Positions 53,531 through 61,228 of a DNA stretch of 64,000 nucleotides are shown here, piece after piece. The stretch is from Schaalia hyovaginalis (GTDB taxonomy: Bacteria > Actinomycetota > Actinomycetes > Actinomycetales > Actinomycetaceae), in NCBI RefSeq assembly GCF_014208035.1, contig NZ_JACHMK010000001.1, positions 186,001 through 250,000 on the forward strand, read 5' to 3'. Position numbers and translations under genes: made by a program. Every line of letters begins with the position of its first letter. Positions within the stretch are counted from its first letter, which is position 1. The notes below the pieces were generated by a model that had not been told where the DNA came from, ran no database searches, and was given only the letters and a program-made list of their open reading frames with translations.

Positions 53531-54292
53531 TCACCTCGACGCCTCCACCAGAGCGACCAGGTCGGCCGGCCGGTACAAGCGCCGCCCCGACACTATGGCA
53601 ACCGGCTGCAACCGCGCGCGCTTACACCATGACCGCACCGTGGACTCCGGGATCGGACGGTGCGACAGAATCTCCGCGATCTCACGGGCACGGGGTCGAG
53701 GCACAGGACGCTCACCCGCCCGTCGACGCATCACTTCCCGGGCCTCCTCCACCTCGACCTGCACCCCACACGCGCACGACGCCTCGACGGAGCCCTCGGC
53801 GGCCATCAACTCGACCCCACAGGACGGACACCGGCCGACAAACGACAGCACCCGATCCGCCGGCGACGCGAGCCGCTCGAGACGCCCCACCGCATAGCAG
53901 AGCTCGTCAACGAGCAGCGGCGCCTCCACCCACCCACCGATCCGATCCCGATACGCAGTGAACACCCTGCGCACCGCAGCCCAGTCCCCACGCGGAACGC
54001 AGTACCTCGGCCCCATGACGAACGTCGTCAACGACTGCGCCCACGTCCAAAGCGCATCAGTCATCTCGTCGACCTCGAGCATCAACCCCAGATTCACAGG
54101 CTCCCGCGACGACGCAACGCCCCCCGCAGGCTGCATGCCGCGACGAAGACCGCGAGCCGCATACGCCAGATCATCAACCAGCTCCGGCAGATCAGACACC
54201 GCCGTCACCAACCGATTCACCGCCGCCCGCGACACGAACTCCCCCTCGCCCAGCAGCTCCCCCGTCACCGGACACACCCTCGCCTCACTCAC
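53531..54292 (-). CDS. Zinc-ribbon and helix-turn-helix DNA-binding protein
   Basis: A 253-residue protein starting at GTG 54292, overlapping the upstream gene (GTGA). The N-terminal part is helical; a zinc ribbon-like CPSC...CAC pair lies at about 155-180, and a C-terminal MerR/excisionase-type helix-turn-helix at about 205-250 (REIAEILSHRPIPESTVRSW, then RRLYRPADLVALVEA). It is cotranscribed with the HNH-containing replication gene, so a replication-accessory or regulatory role is likely. The family was not identified further. Confidence 0.7.
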   Translation of the reverse strand: MSEARVCPVTGELLGEGEFVSRAAVNRLVTAVSDLPELVDDLAYAARGLRRGMQPAGGVASSREPVNLGLMLEVDEMTDALWTWAQSLTTFVMGPRYCVPRGDWAAVRRVFTAYRDRIGGWVEAPLLVDELCYAVGRLERLASPADRVLSFVGRCPSCGVELMAAEGSVEASCACGVQVEVEEAREVMRRRAGERPVPRPRAREIAEILSHRPIPESTVRSWCKRARLQPVAIVSGRRLYRPADLVALVEASR

Positions 54293-55479
54293 CCGCGATC
54301 CTTCCTCCGCTTCCTCCGCCTCTTGCGACCGGACACACTCCCCCCACCACACGGGGCCCCACCGGCCAGACCAGCCCCTTCCCGGGCCCTCCCAGACCCA
54401 GGACTGTCCCGACCCCTCCCGGCCCCACCAGAGCCCGTCCCGGGCCGTCCCGGCCATTCCAGGCCCGGTCCTACTTGACCTGACTCGACCAGTCCCGTCC
54501 CTACCCGACCCGGCGATTCCGAATTCGCAGGAGTGGACATATCGGAGTCAATTCGAATTGAATCCGAATTCAATCCGGACTCGGACTCACTCACTCCTCC
54601 CGCGTGCTCACCGGACGCGGGCCCAGGATCAGCATCAGCTGACGGTTCGTCGAACGAGCGGTGATCAGCCGTTCGGAGATCAACATCAGCCGGAGATCGA
54701 CCGGAGCCCGCGGAGCCTTCAACGCTGTCGCCGGCGCCGTCAAGACCCGGGAGCGCGCCCGCCGAGGGCGTGTCTGAGGTCGAGGCGCTCGCAGCATCAG
54801 CGGAGGCATCGCTGGTGGACACAGGAGGAATGAGGAGCCCGAGCCCCTCCAGATACTTCGTCGTCGCCTTCCCGTAGCGAGGGCGAGCCGGAGCGGGCAC
54901 GAGCGGATGCTCTTTCGCCCACGTGCCCGACTCGTCCTTCTTCCGGGCGGAATTGCACCTCCAGCAGGCCACGACCATCGTGTCAACGGTCGCGGCCTGG
55001 CCGGGCTTGAGGTGGTCGAGAGTGCCCTTGCGAGCGGACGGCTTGCCCGTCCAATACACCGGCGTCTCGCACCACCTGCACGTATCGCCATCGCGCAGCA
55101 GCACGGGCCCCTTGATCGCCGGATCGCGATTGTCCCGGTTCTGCTGACGCTCGTGCTCTATCTCCTCCTTCGTTCGAATGTTGATGTAATCAGGGTTCTC
55201 GACGAGCTTAAGCTTCCTCCGCCCGTCGACCTCAACCCAGCTCATGAGACCGACCTCTGTGCACAGGCGAATGAGACGCTCGGACTCGCTGCCCGCATAC
55301 ATCGCGATCACACCCAGATCCACGATCGAGTCGGTGAGGTGCTTGGCCGAGTAGGCGGCGCACCTGAAGACGAAGCCCTGAACCTCATTCATCGTCCGAT
55401 GATCGAATCCCTCGCACGCCGCCAGATCCATCAGCATCGGGAAGGTATCCGACTCGTCCCCGACCTTCATCCACGGCAT
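54289..55479 (-). CDS. Phage replisome-organiser-like protein with embedded HNH motif
   Basis: A 396-residue protein from ATG 55479 with GGAGGTGAG upstream. The N-terminal domain (about 1-110, KVGDESDTFPMLMDLAACEG) resembles winged-helix replication organisers of actinophages. An HNH-like zinc-knuckle module follows (about 135-185: CRWCETPVYW, GTLDHLKPG, ACWRCNSARK). The C-terminal half is Ser/Gly/Pro-rich low complexity and ends with a basic cluster (RKRRRKRRKDRG). It may initiate phage replication; whether the HNH motif is catalytic is unknown. A palindromic site lies upstream. Confidence 0.7.
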   Translation of the reverse strand: MPWMKVGDESDTFPMLMDLAACEGFDHRTMNEVQGFVFRCAAYSAKHLTDSIVDLGVIAMYAGSESERLIRLCTEVGLMSWVEVDGRRKLKLVENPDYINIRTKEEIEHERQQNRDNRDPAIKGPVLLRDGDTCRWCETPVYWTGKPSARKGTLDHLKPGQAATVDTMVVACWRCNSARKKDESGTWAKEHPLVPAPARPRYGKATTKYLEGLGLLIPPVSTSDASADAASASTSDTPSAGALPGLDGAGDSVEGSAGSGRSPADVDLRTADHRSFDEPSADADPGPASGEHAGGVSESESGLNSDSIRIDSDMSTPANSESPGRVGTGLVESGQVGPGLEWPGRPGTGSGGAGRGRDSPGSGRAREGAGLAGGAPCGGGSVSGRKRRRKRRKDRG

Positions 55480-55521
55480 CCACTCACCTCCTGCGTCGCC
55501 ACCCCTGAGCCATAGGACGTT

Positions 55522-55535
55522 TGGCCTATAGGCCA
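55522..55535. promoter_or_regulatory. 14-bp perfect palindrome upstream of the replication gene
   Basis: TGGCCTATAGGCCA is perfectly symmetrical and lies 43 bases before the start codon of the leftward replication gene. A partial related word (GCCATAGG) is just to its left. The position suits an operator for a phage repressor; no binding protein can be named from this window. Confidence 0.45.
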
Positions 55536-55622
55536 CCCTCTGAAACGAATGGACCACAAGATATGCCGCGTGTCGCGGCTTCGAGCCCCTGCATGTAGTG
55601 ACTGTCCTGGGTAGTCTTTCTT

Positions 55623-55647
55623 TGGCACTCGACAGAAGCGAGTGCCA
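55623..55647 (+). promoter_or_regulatory. 9-bp hairpin in the leader of the 35-residue gene
   Basis: TGGCACTCG and CGAGTGCCA (55623-55631, 55639-55647) form a perfect stem with a seven-base loop, 29 bases upstream of the ATG. It may be an operator or a leader RNA structure. The role is inferred. Confidence 0.5.
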
Positions 55648-55676
55648 GATTCAGTCAATGAGAGGAGGTGAACAAC

Positions 55677-55784
55677 ATGGCGAAGAAGAATTCCGGGCAC
55701 TATCGCTCGGCCATCACCGGTCGCTTCGTAACAACGAAGTATGGAAAGAGCCACCCCGACACGACGGTCAAGGAATCCGAGTAA
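55677..55784 (+). CDS. 35-residue phage protein of the YR-x-A-x-TGRF-V type
   Basis: ATG 55677 is preceded by AGGAGGTG (spacing 6) and ends at TAA 55784. The peptide begins MAKKNSGHYRSAITGRFVTT and ends in HPDTTVKESE. Tiny proteins with this YRSA-x-TGRFVT...HP-x-TTV pattern are widespread in actinophages and Gram-positive phages, often mis-annotated, with unknown function. It is rightward and isolated between two leftward early operons, with a hairpin before and a terminator-like hairpin after it, so it is its own transcription unit. Confidence 0.8.
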   Translation: MAKKNSGHYRSAITGRFVTTKYGKSHPDTTVKESE

Positions 55785-55816
55785 CCAGCTTGATACCTTG
55801 ATCTTCGGATCTCGTT

Positions 55817-55860
55817 GCAGGGTGGCCTTGTGACCCATCGTAGTCGCGAGGCCACCCTGC
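55817..55860 (+). terminator. 12-bp hairpin after the 35-residue gene
   Basis: GCAGGGTGGCCT (55817-55828) pairs perfectly with 55849-55860 across a 20-base loop. It lies 32 bases downstream of the rightward gene and just before the end of the leftward HTH gene. It could terminate one or both directions; there is no T tract. Confidence 0.55.
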
Positions 55861-55866
55861 TTCGCC

Positions 55867-56151
55867 TTATTCGGCCACGTTTCCATCACGGGTCCCCATC
55901 CATTCGTCGAGATCTGCAGCGCGATAGCGAATGATCTGCCCACGCCTGGCGAACTTCGGGCCGTCACCGGACCGTCGCAATCGCGCGAGCGTTCGCTTCG
56001 AAACGGCGAGGTGTTCGGCTGCTTCCTCTGTCGTCAGCCATGCACGCCCGTCACGAATGCCGACTCCGATTGCTTCCGCATTCCATTCCGTCAATTGCCT
56101 CACCTCCTCAGTGATTCCCCTCTGTGCATCTGCGAATGCCTCGCGATTCAC
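55867..56151 (-). CDS. Excisionase-like helix-turn-helix protein
   Basis: A 94-residue protein starting at GTG 56151, overlapping the end of the Cys-rich gene. The C-terminal MerR/Xis-type DNA-binding domain is clear: WLTTEEAAEHLAVSKRTLAR, then RRGQIIRYRAADLDEWM. The upstream in-frame ORF is not coding-like. It may be an excisionase or a regulator of early genes; without the integrase region the two cannot be separated. Confidence 0.78.
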   Translation of the reverse strand: MNREAFADAQRGITEEVRQLTEWNAEAIGVGIRDGRAWLTTEEAAEHLAVSKRTLARLRRSGDGPKFARRGQIIRYRAADLDEWMGTRDGNVAE

Positions 56152-56498
56152 ATCTCCACCAGCTTCCACTCGTCGCCGAACACGTCCCACAACTCCAACT
56201 GGACCGGCGCCAACTCGGCACCACGATGCCCCTCCCGGAAGCACGCGCACCGCCCGTCATGACTGACCCTCGCGTCGAAGAACGGCGCCTGCCCGAACGC
56301 GGTGCCTCTGGACCTTCCGACCCACCCGAGAGGCATGTCCTTCAACTTCTCCTTCCATGCCGGTGGCGTATCCGGACGCTCGTACGGGCACATGTCATGC
56401 CGACCCTCTTCGCAATGTCCGCACTGGCCGTACTGGCACGGGCACAACGCGTTCCCGTCGGCGCCCCAGATGATGTCCTTGACTCGAATGGCGCTCAT
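56148..56498 (-). CDS. Small Cys-rich protein of unknown function
   Basis: A 116-residue protein from ATG 56498, which overlaps the antirepressor stop. The N-terminal part has six cysteines (NALCPCQYGQCGHCEEG, then DMCPYER) that could bind zinc. The rest contains WVGRSRGTAFGQAP and a compact C-terminal segment. It lies between the antirepressor and the HTH gene. No family was recognised. Confidence 0.68.
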   Translation of the reverse strand: MSAIRVKDIIWGADGNALCPCQYGQCGHCEEGRHDMCPYERPDTPPAWKEKLKDMPLGWVGRSRGTAFGQAPFFDARVSHDGRCACFREGHRGAELAPVQLELWDVFGDEWKLVEM

Positions 56499-57334
56499 GC
56501 CCGCACCAGCTCCCCGCCCTCCACGGCCGCGACGAGCTCCTCGTTGAGGCGCAGGCCCCGATGATGCAGCCAGCGGGCGAGCGCCACCTCGGGCGCGCCG
56601 GGACGGACCCGGGGGCGCTCCCTGCGCAGCCCCTCCGCGTCGAGAGAGGCGTGCAGGTAGATGAACTCCTTGCCTTTCGCGGTCGGGTGCATGTGCTGGG
56701 GCCCGTTCTTCACACGGCCCTTCGCGTCCCTGCCGCGCGCACCCCGCTGATCGATGAGGAGGCCCTTGCGGTAGCAGAACTCGAAGAACTCGCGGGCCCC
56801 GACATCGGAGAAGTAGTGCTTGTGGAACTCCGTCAATGTCAATCCCTCGGTCGCTTCGATCGCGCGCACCGTCTGCGCGGCGGCCGCGGCGCGCTCCTCG
56901 GCGGCGATCGCGCGGGAATGGGCTTCGGTGATGATGGAGTTCGCTTCGATAAGGGCGGTCGCGAGCAGCTGCTCGCGGTTCATCGCCGAGGGCGTGGCCG
57001 GCGCCTGCGGTGCCGAGTACGAGCCCGTCCGCCGGATCGAGGGCAGCACCTCGTGCGTGACCCACCGCTTGAACGGACGAGCCCCCTCGACGCGGGATCG
57101 GAGGATCGCGGAGTAGAGGCCTGACTCTGAGATCATGATCATCTGCTGTTCTCCAGAGGGGGTCTGCCAATTTGACAGACCCCTCTCATCGGGGTCGAGG
57201 TGTCTGGTCATCGCAGAGGCCTCGGAGTATCCGAGGATCTTGGCGACGTCCGACGCGACGAACCAGGGCTCGCCCTCGTCGTCGAGGTGAACGCGGACTG
57301 GCGCCTCGCCGTAGAAGCGCGTGAGGTCACGCAT
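56495..57334 (-). CDS. Phage antirepressor with BRO-N and KilAC domains
   Basis: A 279-residue protein. The BRO/Ant N-terminal domain (about 1-110) has WFVASDVAKILGYSEAS and ALRSRVEGARPFKRWVTHEV-like sequence; a helical linker follows (about 125-175), then a KilAC C-terminal domain (about 170-275: EFHKHYFSDVGAREFFEF, KGLLIDQ, and the PTAKGKEFIYL strand). These proteins interfere with phage repressors or regulate early genes. ATG 57334 has a strong AGGAGG just upstream. An in-frame start at 57547 would give 350 residues. Confidence 0.87.
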   Translation of the reverse strand: MRDLTRFYGEAPVRVHLDDEGEPWFVASDVAKILGYSEASAMTRHLDPDERGLSNWQTPSGEQQMIMISESGLYSAILRSRVEGARPFKRWVTHEVLPSIRRTGSYSAPQAPATPSAMNREQLLATALIEANSIITEAHSRAIAAEERAAAAAQTVRAIEATEGLTLTEFHKHYFSDVGAREFFEFCYRKGLLIDQRGARGRDAKGRVKNGPQHMHPTAKGKEFIYLHASLDAEGLRRERPRVRPGAPEVALARWLHHRGLRLNEELVAAVEGGELVRA

Positions 57335-57547
57335 GGGAGCCTCCTTTCTGACTGTGGGAGACGGTGCGGGCCGAGAGGCCTGGGCGGCGCGCAGGCGCGC
57401 ATTGCGCTCCTCGCGCAGACGGCGCAGCCCCTCGGCGCGGGCGAGCTCGGCCGCGATCCGCACATCGAGATCGAGAAGGACGCGCTCCTTCTCCTCGACC
57501 GAGGCGAAGTAGCGGCATGAGGGTGCACGAAAGCACGGAGATGTCAT
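57335..57547 (-). other. In-frame coding-like extension upstream of the antirepressor
   Basis: The 71 codons before the antirepressor start are open in the same frame and look protein-like: FASVEEKERVLLDLDVRIAA then an Arg/Glu/Ala helix. An ATG at 57547 has GGAGCG upstream. This is either an N-terminal coiled-coil extension of the antirepressor or a separate reading unit with re-initiation at 57334. Sequence alone does not decide. Confidence 0.45.
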
Positions 57548-57870
57548 GAGAGACGCTCCTTCGGTCTACTGAACCAATAGGTGCGACCAGAGCGCCGTTT
57601 CTAGCGGCGCGCAGGTCGGGAGCTAGAAAGCCGTCAGTAGCCGGCCCCGGGTATTCCCCCGCTGGGCGGGGTCTTGTATTCCCTCGGACTCCCGACGCGC
57701 AAAGCGCCGACAAAGAAGCCGCTCTCACGAGGCGGCATCCGCTACTGATGGATTTTCTAGATCCACCGCAGACGATACCAGCCACCGAGGCGCATGCGTG
57801 CGATTCTCCTTCGTGTCGAATGTTTAGCCCCCCTTGACTCCTGATGTTTAGCGTCGCTATACTTTGATGC
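57548..57870. promoter_or_regulatory. Divergent promoter region; strong leaderless promoter of hicAB with two ATGTTTAGC repeats
   Basis: Rightward: TTGACT (57834-57839), 18-bp spacer, TATACT (57858-57863), with the HicA ATG only 7 bases after the -10 box, so the transcript should start at or next to the AUG. Direct repeats ATGTTTAGC at 57820-57828 and 57844-57852 flank the -35 box and are 24 bp apart, a likely HicB operator. Leftward, the same region must drive the antirepressor operon; a weak GCGCCG/CGGCGC hairpin lies at about 57590-57610, and GTATTCCC occurs twice near 57649-57690. Confidence 0.72.
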
Positions 57871-58059
57871 ATGAAGCGAGTGGACCTCATGAAACGCCTG
57901 GCAACCATCGCCAAACAGCGCGGCGAGGAACTCATCGTCGTCGAAGGCGGGAGCCACACGAAGGTCCGGATCGGCCAGGCGATCACGATGGTTCCCCGGC
58001 ACCGCGAGATCTCAGAGGGAACCGCTCGAGGAATCATCAAGAAGATGGAGGAGGAATGA
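57871..58059 (+). CDS. hicA: HicA toxin, mRNA interferase
   Basis: A 62-residue HicA-type double-stranded-RNA-binding-fold RNase. The catalytic His is in VEGGSHTKVRIG, and VPRHREISEGTARGIIKK is typical of the C-terminal helix. It cleaves mRNA independently of ribosomes when HicB is depleted. There is no SD; the -10 box lies 7 bases upstream, so translation is probably leaderless. Its stop overlaps the hicB start (ATGA). Confidence 0.9.
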   Translation: MKRVDLMKRLATIAKQRGEELIVVEGGSHTKVRIGQAITMVPRHREISEGTARGIIKKMEEE

Positions 58060-58445
58060 CGATGGAAATCATCGCCCGCGTCTACAGGGACGGCGACTGG
58101 TGGGCCGTCGAGGTCCCCATCAACGGAAGCATCGAATACACCCAGGGCAAGACCCTCGCCGAAGCGCACGCCATGGCCACGGACCTCGTCGCCTTGTGGG
58201 CCGACGAACTCGACGACGATGCCCTGCGCGCCGCTGAAGTCGTCCTCGCCGTCGACGGCGCCGTCAAGCAGACCGCCGACGCGGTCAAGATCGCCGCAGC
58301 CGAACTCGAGACCGCCCGCGAACACGCCCGTGCCGAACAGATCCGCGCCGTCGCCGCGCTCCGCGAGGAAGGCCTGACGATGCAGGACATCGCCACCGTC
58401 CTCGGCGTGACGAAAGGCAGGATCTCCCAGCTCGCCCACGCCTGA
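58056..58445 (+). CDS. hicB: HicB antitoxin with C-terminal helix-turn-helix
   Basis: A 129-residue antitoxin. The N-terminal HicB partial RNase-H-like fold (about 1-55) has YRDGDWWAVEVP and TQGKTLAEAHAMA. A charged helix follows, and a C-terminal HTH (about 98-128, ALREEGLTMQDIATVLGVTK). It neutralises HicA and should repress the operon through the repeats at 57820-57852. ATG 58056 overlaps the hicA stop; ATG 58062 is an alternative. Confidence 0.9.
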   Translation: MTMEIIARVYRDGDWWAVEVPINGSIEYTQGKTLAEAHAMATDLVALWADELDDDALRAAEVVLAVDGAVKQTADAVKIAAAELETAREHARAEQIRAVAALREEGLTMQDIATVLGVTKGRISQLAHA

Positions 58446-58463
58446 ACGCACCGAGGAATCCCG

Positions 58464-59156
58464 ATGAGTGAATACAACCCCATCCACGAACTTGCCGACT
58501 TCATCGAAGCCCTCACGTCCACTGGAGGGAATGTCAACGCCGCCCTGACCGAAGTCGCCCTCGACAGTGAAGACCTGTGGGACGCTCACGCGAGAGGCGT
58601 GGCGGCGTACTTGCAGACGCGCGAACTGCTCATTGCATCCGGTCGCCTGGACGCGAACGCGAACGTCCTCGCGGAGATCCGAAACGCTCTCATCGCCCCG
58701 AACGCCGCCTGGGACAGTCACAGCGTGCCGACAGTCAACCCTTTCGCGTTGACCGCGCTGCGCAACGTCGCCGACGCAGGAGATATACATGAGCTACTTC
58801 CTCCTGTCCTCGGCGCTGAGGAACTCGACGCCCTGAAGGAAGCCCTTGAGGAAATACGCGAGGTCATCAGCGCTGCCACGGAGCTCCCAGGCAATATCTG
58901 CGGCTACCTTCGCTACCTCATCAACCGATGCCTCGATATCCTCGCGGGTGAGGCCATCGACTTCGTTGCCCTTCGCTCGATCACGCTCGAACTGCACGGT
59001 CTGGGGATCCCAACAACCCCGCACCTTGCGCAGGAACGCCGCGAAAAATTCACGAACGCGCTCCGGCGCGTGGTCGGCGCCTGGTTCACCGACTTCACCA
59101 CCTCCGCAGCGGCTGAACTGGCCGCGAATACGGCGACAAAACTCATCGGAGGATAG
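58464..59156 (+). CDS. Third gene of the hicAB unit, unknown function
   Basis: A 230-residue mostly helical protein 18 bp after hicB on the same strand with GAGGAA upstream, so probably cotranscribed. It has no transmembrane segment or signal. Segments include ARGVAAYLQTRELLIASG, an acidic helix ELDALKEALEEIREVISAA and LRRVVGAWFTDFTTSAAAEL. I do not recognise a family. Its place behind a toxin-antitoxin pair on a prophage suggests host-protection or lysogeny-related function, but this is inference. Confidence 0.7.
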   Translation: MSEYNPIHELADFIEALTSTGGNVNAALTEVALDSEDLWDAHARGVAAYLQTRELLIASGRLDANANVLAEIRNALIAPNAAWDSHSVPTVNPFALTALRNVADAGDIHELLPPVLGAEELDALKEALEEIREVISAATELPGNICGYLRYLINRCLDILAGEAIDFVALRSITLELHGLGIPTTPHLAQERREKFTNALRRVVGAWFTDFTTSAAAELAANTATKLIGG

Positions 59157-59216
59157 CCCCGACCACAGGTTGTCCTTTCCGTCCATCACGCCCTCCTTTC
59201 CTCGAGCTCGTCAGTT

Positions 59217-59579
59217 TCAGTCGGCGATGACGCCGGTCGCCGGATCGACTTCGCCGTCCTCGGTCAGGACGGTCCGCCCGCCGACGACGCGGAACCCGAT
59301 CGTCGTCTGGTGCCCGGCGTCTTCGAGGTTGCCTTCCTCGCCGATTCGGAACTCGTGCGGATCGCGCTTGAACTCGGGAAGACGGACGGCGATCTTGTCG
59401 ATGATCTCGACCGTGTTGTCCGACGCGAGAATGACCTTCAAGGTCAACGAGAGCTGGCCCGCCCTGCCGGTCTGCTGAACGCGCTGGACGACCTGGCGGA
59501 GCTCATCAGAGAGCTCATCCACGGTGTGCCCGTCGCCGAGCAGACCGAGGACCTCAACGAAGCTCGTGTCCCCGCTCAT
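59217..59579 (-). CDS. Hypothetical phage protein
   Basis: A 120-residue protein with a predicted helix (VDELSDELRQVVQRVQQTG) followed by strands (GQLSLTLKVILASDNTVEII). Proteins of this shape are common in actinophage early regions and have no established function. It overlaps the previous gene by 4 bp and is the last leftward gene before the convergent hicAB-linked gene. Confidence 0.68.
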   Translation of the reverse strand: MSGDTSFVEVLGLLGDGHTVDELSDELRQVVQRVQQTGRAGQLSLTLKVILASDNTVEIIDKIAVRLPEFKRDPHEFRIGEEGNLEDAGHQTTIGFRVVGGRTVLTEDGEVDPATGVIAD

Positions 59580-60223
59580 CGCAGTTCCTGACCGTCAGCA
59601 ATGTCAAGGATTGACTCGACAGCCGTCATGAGACGCTGATTGTCCCGAGTTCGCAGAAGCGAGACCGATCTCGCGGCACGGACGAGATCCTCAACGGCGA
59701 AGCGAGGAAGCGCCACCATCTCGTCACATGTCGTCAGCCGCCACCCGACGGACTGCGAAATCGTCCATCTACCACCATCGACGTAGCTCATGGGGATGAA
59801 GTAGGGCCCGAAGTAACGTGCCGGCCCGTTGTAACGGCCGCCACCGTCGCCTTGATGGGACTCGATGTAGTAGAGACCCGGAGCGGCAGGCCAATCGGCC
59901 TCGAGGGATTCATCCCCGACTCCCGACTCCACGCCGAGGTCATCCACATTTGCGCCGGCGTCTTCGATGTCCGGATCCTCAAGGTATTCGACGACGGCAT
60001 TGTCATCGTCGTAATCGTCCTCGGAGGTCGGGATCAGCGACACCTCGGCGGCGATAGCCTTCACCCTATCGTCGAGGAGATGATGCAGGTTCAGGGCCGC
60101 ATCCAGGCGCTCCTCAAGCTCGAGAATCCGATCCTCGACGTCGAACATCCGAGCCTCCACGGTCGACCGGCGATCCGACCTCCCGTACTCGAACGAATGG
60201 CATCGGCATTCATTGCGCGTCAT
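59576..60223 (-). CDS. Hypothetical phage protein with N-terminal coiled coil
   Basis: A 215-residue protein: an N-terminal coiled coil (about 25-60, DVEDRILELEERLDAALNLH), an acidic linker and a C-terminal beta region containing YYIESHQGDGGGRYNGPARY. A later ATG (residue 26, MFDVEDR) is a possible start. It overlaps the RusA-like gene upstream and the next gene downstream by 4 bp. No family was recognised. Confidence 0.65.
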   Translation of the reverse strand: MTRNECRCHSFEYGRSDRRSTVEARMFDVEDRILELEERLDAALNLHHLLDDRVKAIAAEVSLIPTSEDDYDDDNAVVEYLEDPDIEDAGANVDDLGVESGVGDESLEADWPAAPGLYYIESHQGDGGGRYNGPARYFGPYFIPMSYVDGGRWTISQSVGWRLTTCDEMVALPRFAVEDLVRAARSVSLLRTRDNQRLMTAVESILDIADGQELR

Positions 60224-60636
60224 TCTTGTGCGCCTCCAATCGGTGTCAGCGTGAGGGCGACACGATGCGCCCCCACTGGAAGAGTCGAGATCGGCTCACC
60301 GAAGACGTGATTCGGACCGAGGACATGCCGGTAGTCGTCATCCTCGAACACCCCGGCATCACGCAGACCGTCCACAATCGGCTTCGTCGTGTCCGCCGCA
60401 TTGTTCGGATCAAAGGTCCGCTGGACGCGCCCATGAATCACCGCATCCACACGCACCAAGCCCTCCATGCGGCGCAGCCTGGCCGAGCGGGCGAGCATCG
60501 CAGCGCGCAAGCGCACCGCCGCAACCCTGCGGGCCCGCGCATACGGCATCAGACGATCATTCGCCGAAAGCCACTCATTCGACGGCACATCGACGATGAG
60601 CGACTGCACCAGCTGAGATTCACACGATTCACTCAC
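60220..60636 (-). CDS. RusA-like Holliday junction resolvase
   Basis: A 138-residue protein with the RusA active-site pattern: FDPNNAADTTKPIVDGLRDA, then EDDDYRHVLGP. Conserved Asp residues around these sites bind the metal. RusA enzymes resolve four-way junctions in phage recombination and packaging. The N-terminus has the typical WLSANDRLMPYARARRV. It lies in the leftward early operon with 4-bp overlaps. Confidence 0.82.
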   Translation of the reverse strand: MSESCESQLVQSLIVDVPSNEWLSANDRLMPYARARRVAAVRLRAAMLARSARLRRMEGLVRVDAVIHGRVQRTFDPNNAADTTKPIVDGLRDAGVFEDDDYRHVLGPNHVFGEPISTLPVGAHRVALTLTPIGGAQE

Positions 60637-60989
60637 GACTCCACCCCCGGCTTCAGCTGCTCGGCCTTGTCCTCGAGGAAGTCGGCGAGCTCATCGATCG
60701 CCGCCTCCCGCTCCAGCATGGACGCGACGCCCCGCGTGTCGCGGATCTGGACCGCCACCGAAGCCGCGGCCACGATCCAATCCACCAGCACATCGACCGT
60801 GTCAAACAGGTACTGCAAGTCCTCAGGCGCCGCATCGTAGAACTCGGCCCACACTCGTTCGCGATCCGCCTCAGACGCTCCGACATGACCAGACTCCATG
60901 AAGCGGATCTGCATCAGCCGGTCCACCACCTGCCGACGCACCTCGTGAAACTCCTCCCCAGCACCATTCATTCGATCCTCCTCAGTCAC
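60633..60989 (-). CDS. Hypothetical helical phage protein
   Basis: A 118-residue, acidic, almost fully helical protein (FHEVRRQVVDRLMQIRF, then LEREAAIDELADFLEDKAEQ). An internal ATG (MNGAGEE) could be the start. No family was recognised. It is coupled to both neighbours by 4-bp overlaps, between the WhiB side and the resolvase. Confidence 0.62.
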   Translation of the reverse strand: MTEEDRMNGAGEEFHEVRRQVVDRLMQIRFMESGHVGASEADRERVWAEFYDAAPEDLQYLFDTVDVLVDWIVAAASVAVQIRDTRGVASMLEREAAIDELADFLEDKAEQLKPGVES

Positions 60990-61228
60990 GACGCCTGCTC
61001 CTCACGCCCCTCGTCGGCCTCGTCATCCCACGACGCCAAGGTCGTCTGGTCGTAATGCCGACGCGCAGGCTCTGTCTGCTTGACGACGTGATAGCTCGGC
61101 TTGTCGCAATACACGGTCTGGCGATACGCCGCCTCCGGACGACGTACACCCTCGACCCACGGGACGATCAGCACGGTCTTTTCAGCCCCACAACGAGACG
61201 AGCCAGACGGATAGGGGGTCAACGACAT
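60986..61228 (-). CDS. Hypothetical small phage protein
   Basis: An 80-residue protein with KTVLIVPWVEGVRRPEAAYR and an acidic C-terminus. It starts right after the WhiB-like stop and overlaps the next gene. It contains two cysteines that do not form an obvious metal site. No family was recognised. Confidence 0.6.
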   Translation of the reverse strand: MSLTPYPSGSSRCGAEKTVLIVPWVEGVRRPEAAYRQTVYCDKPSYHVVKQTEPARRHYDQTTLASWDDEADEGREEQAS

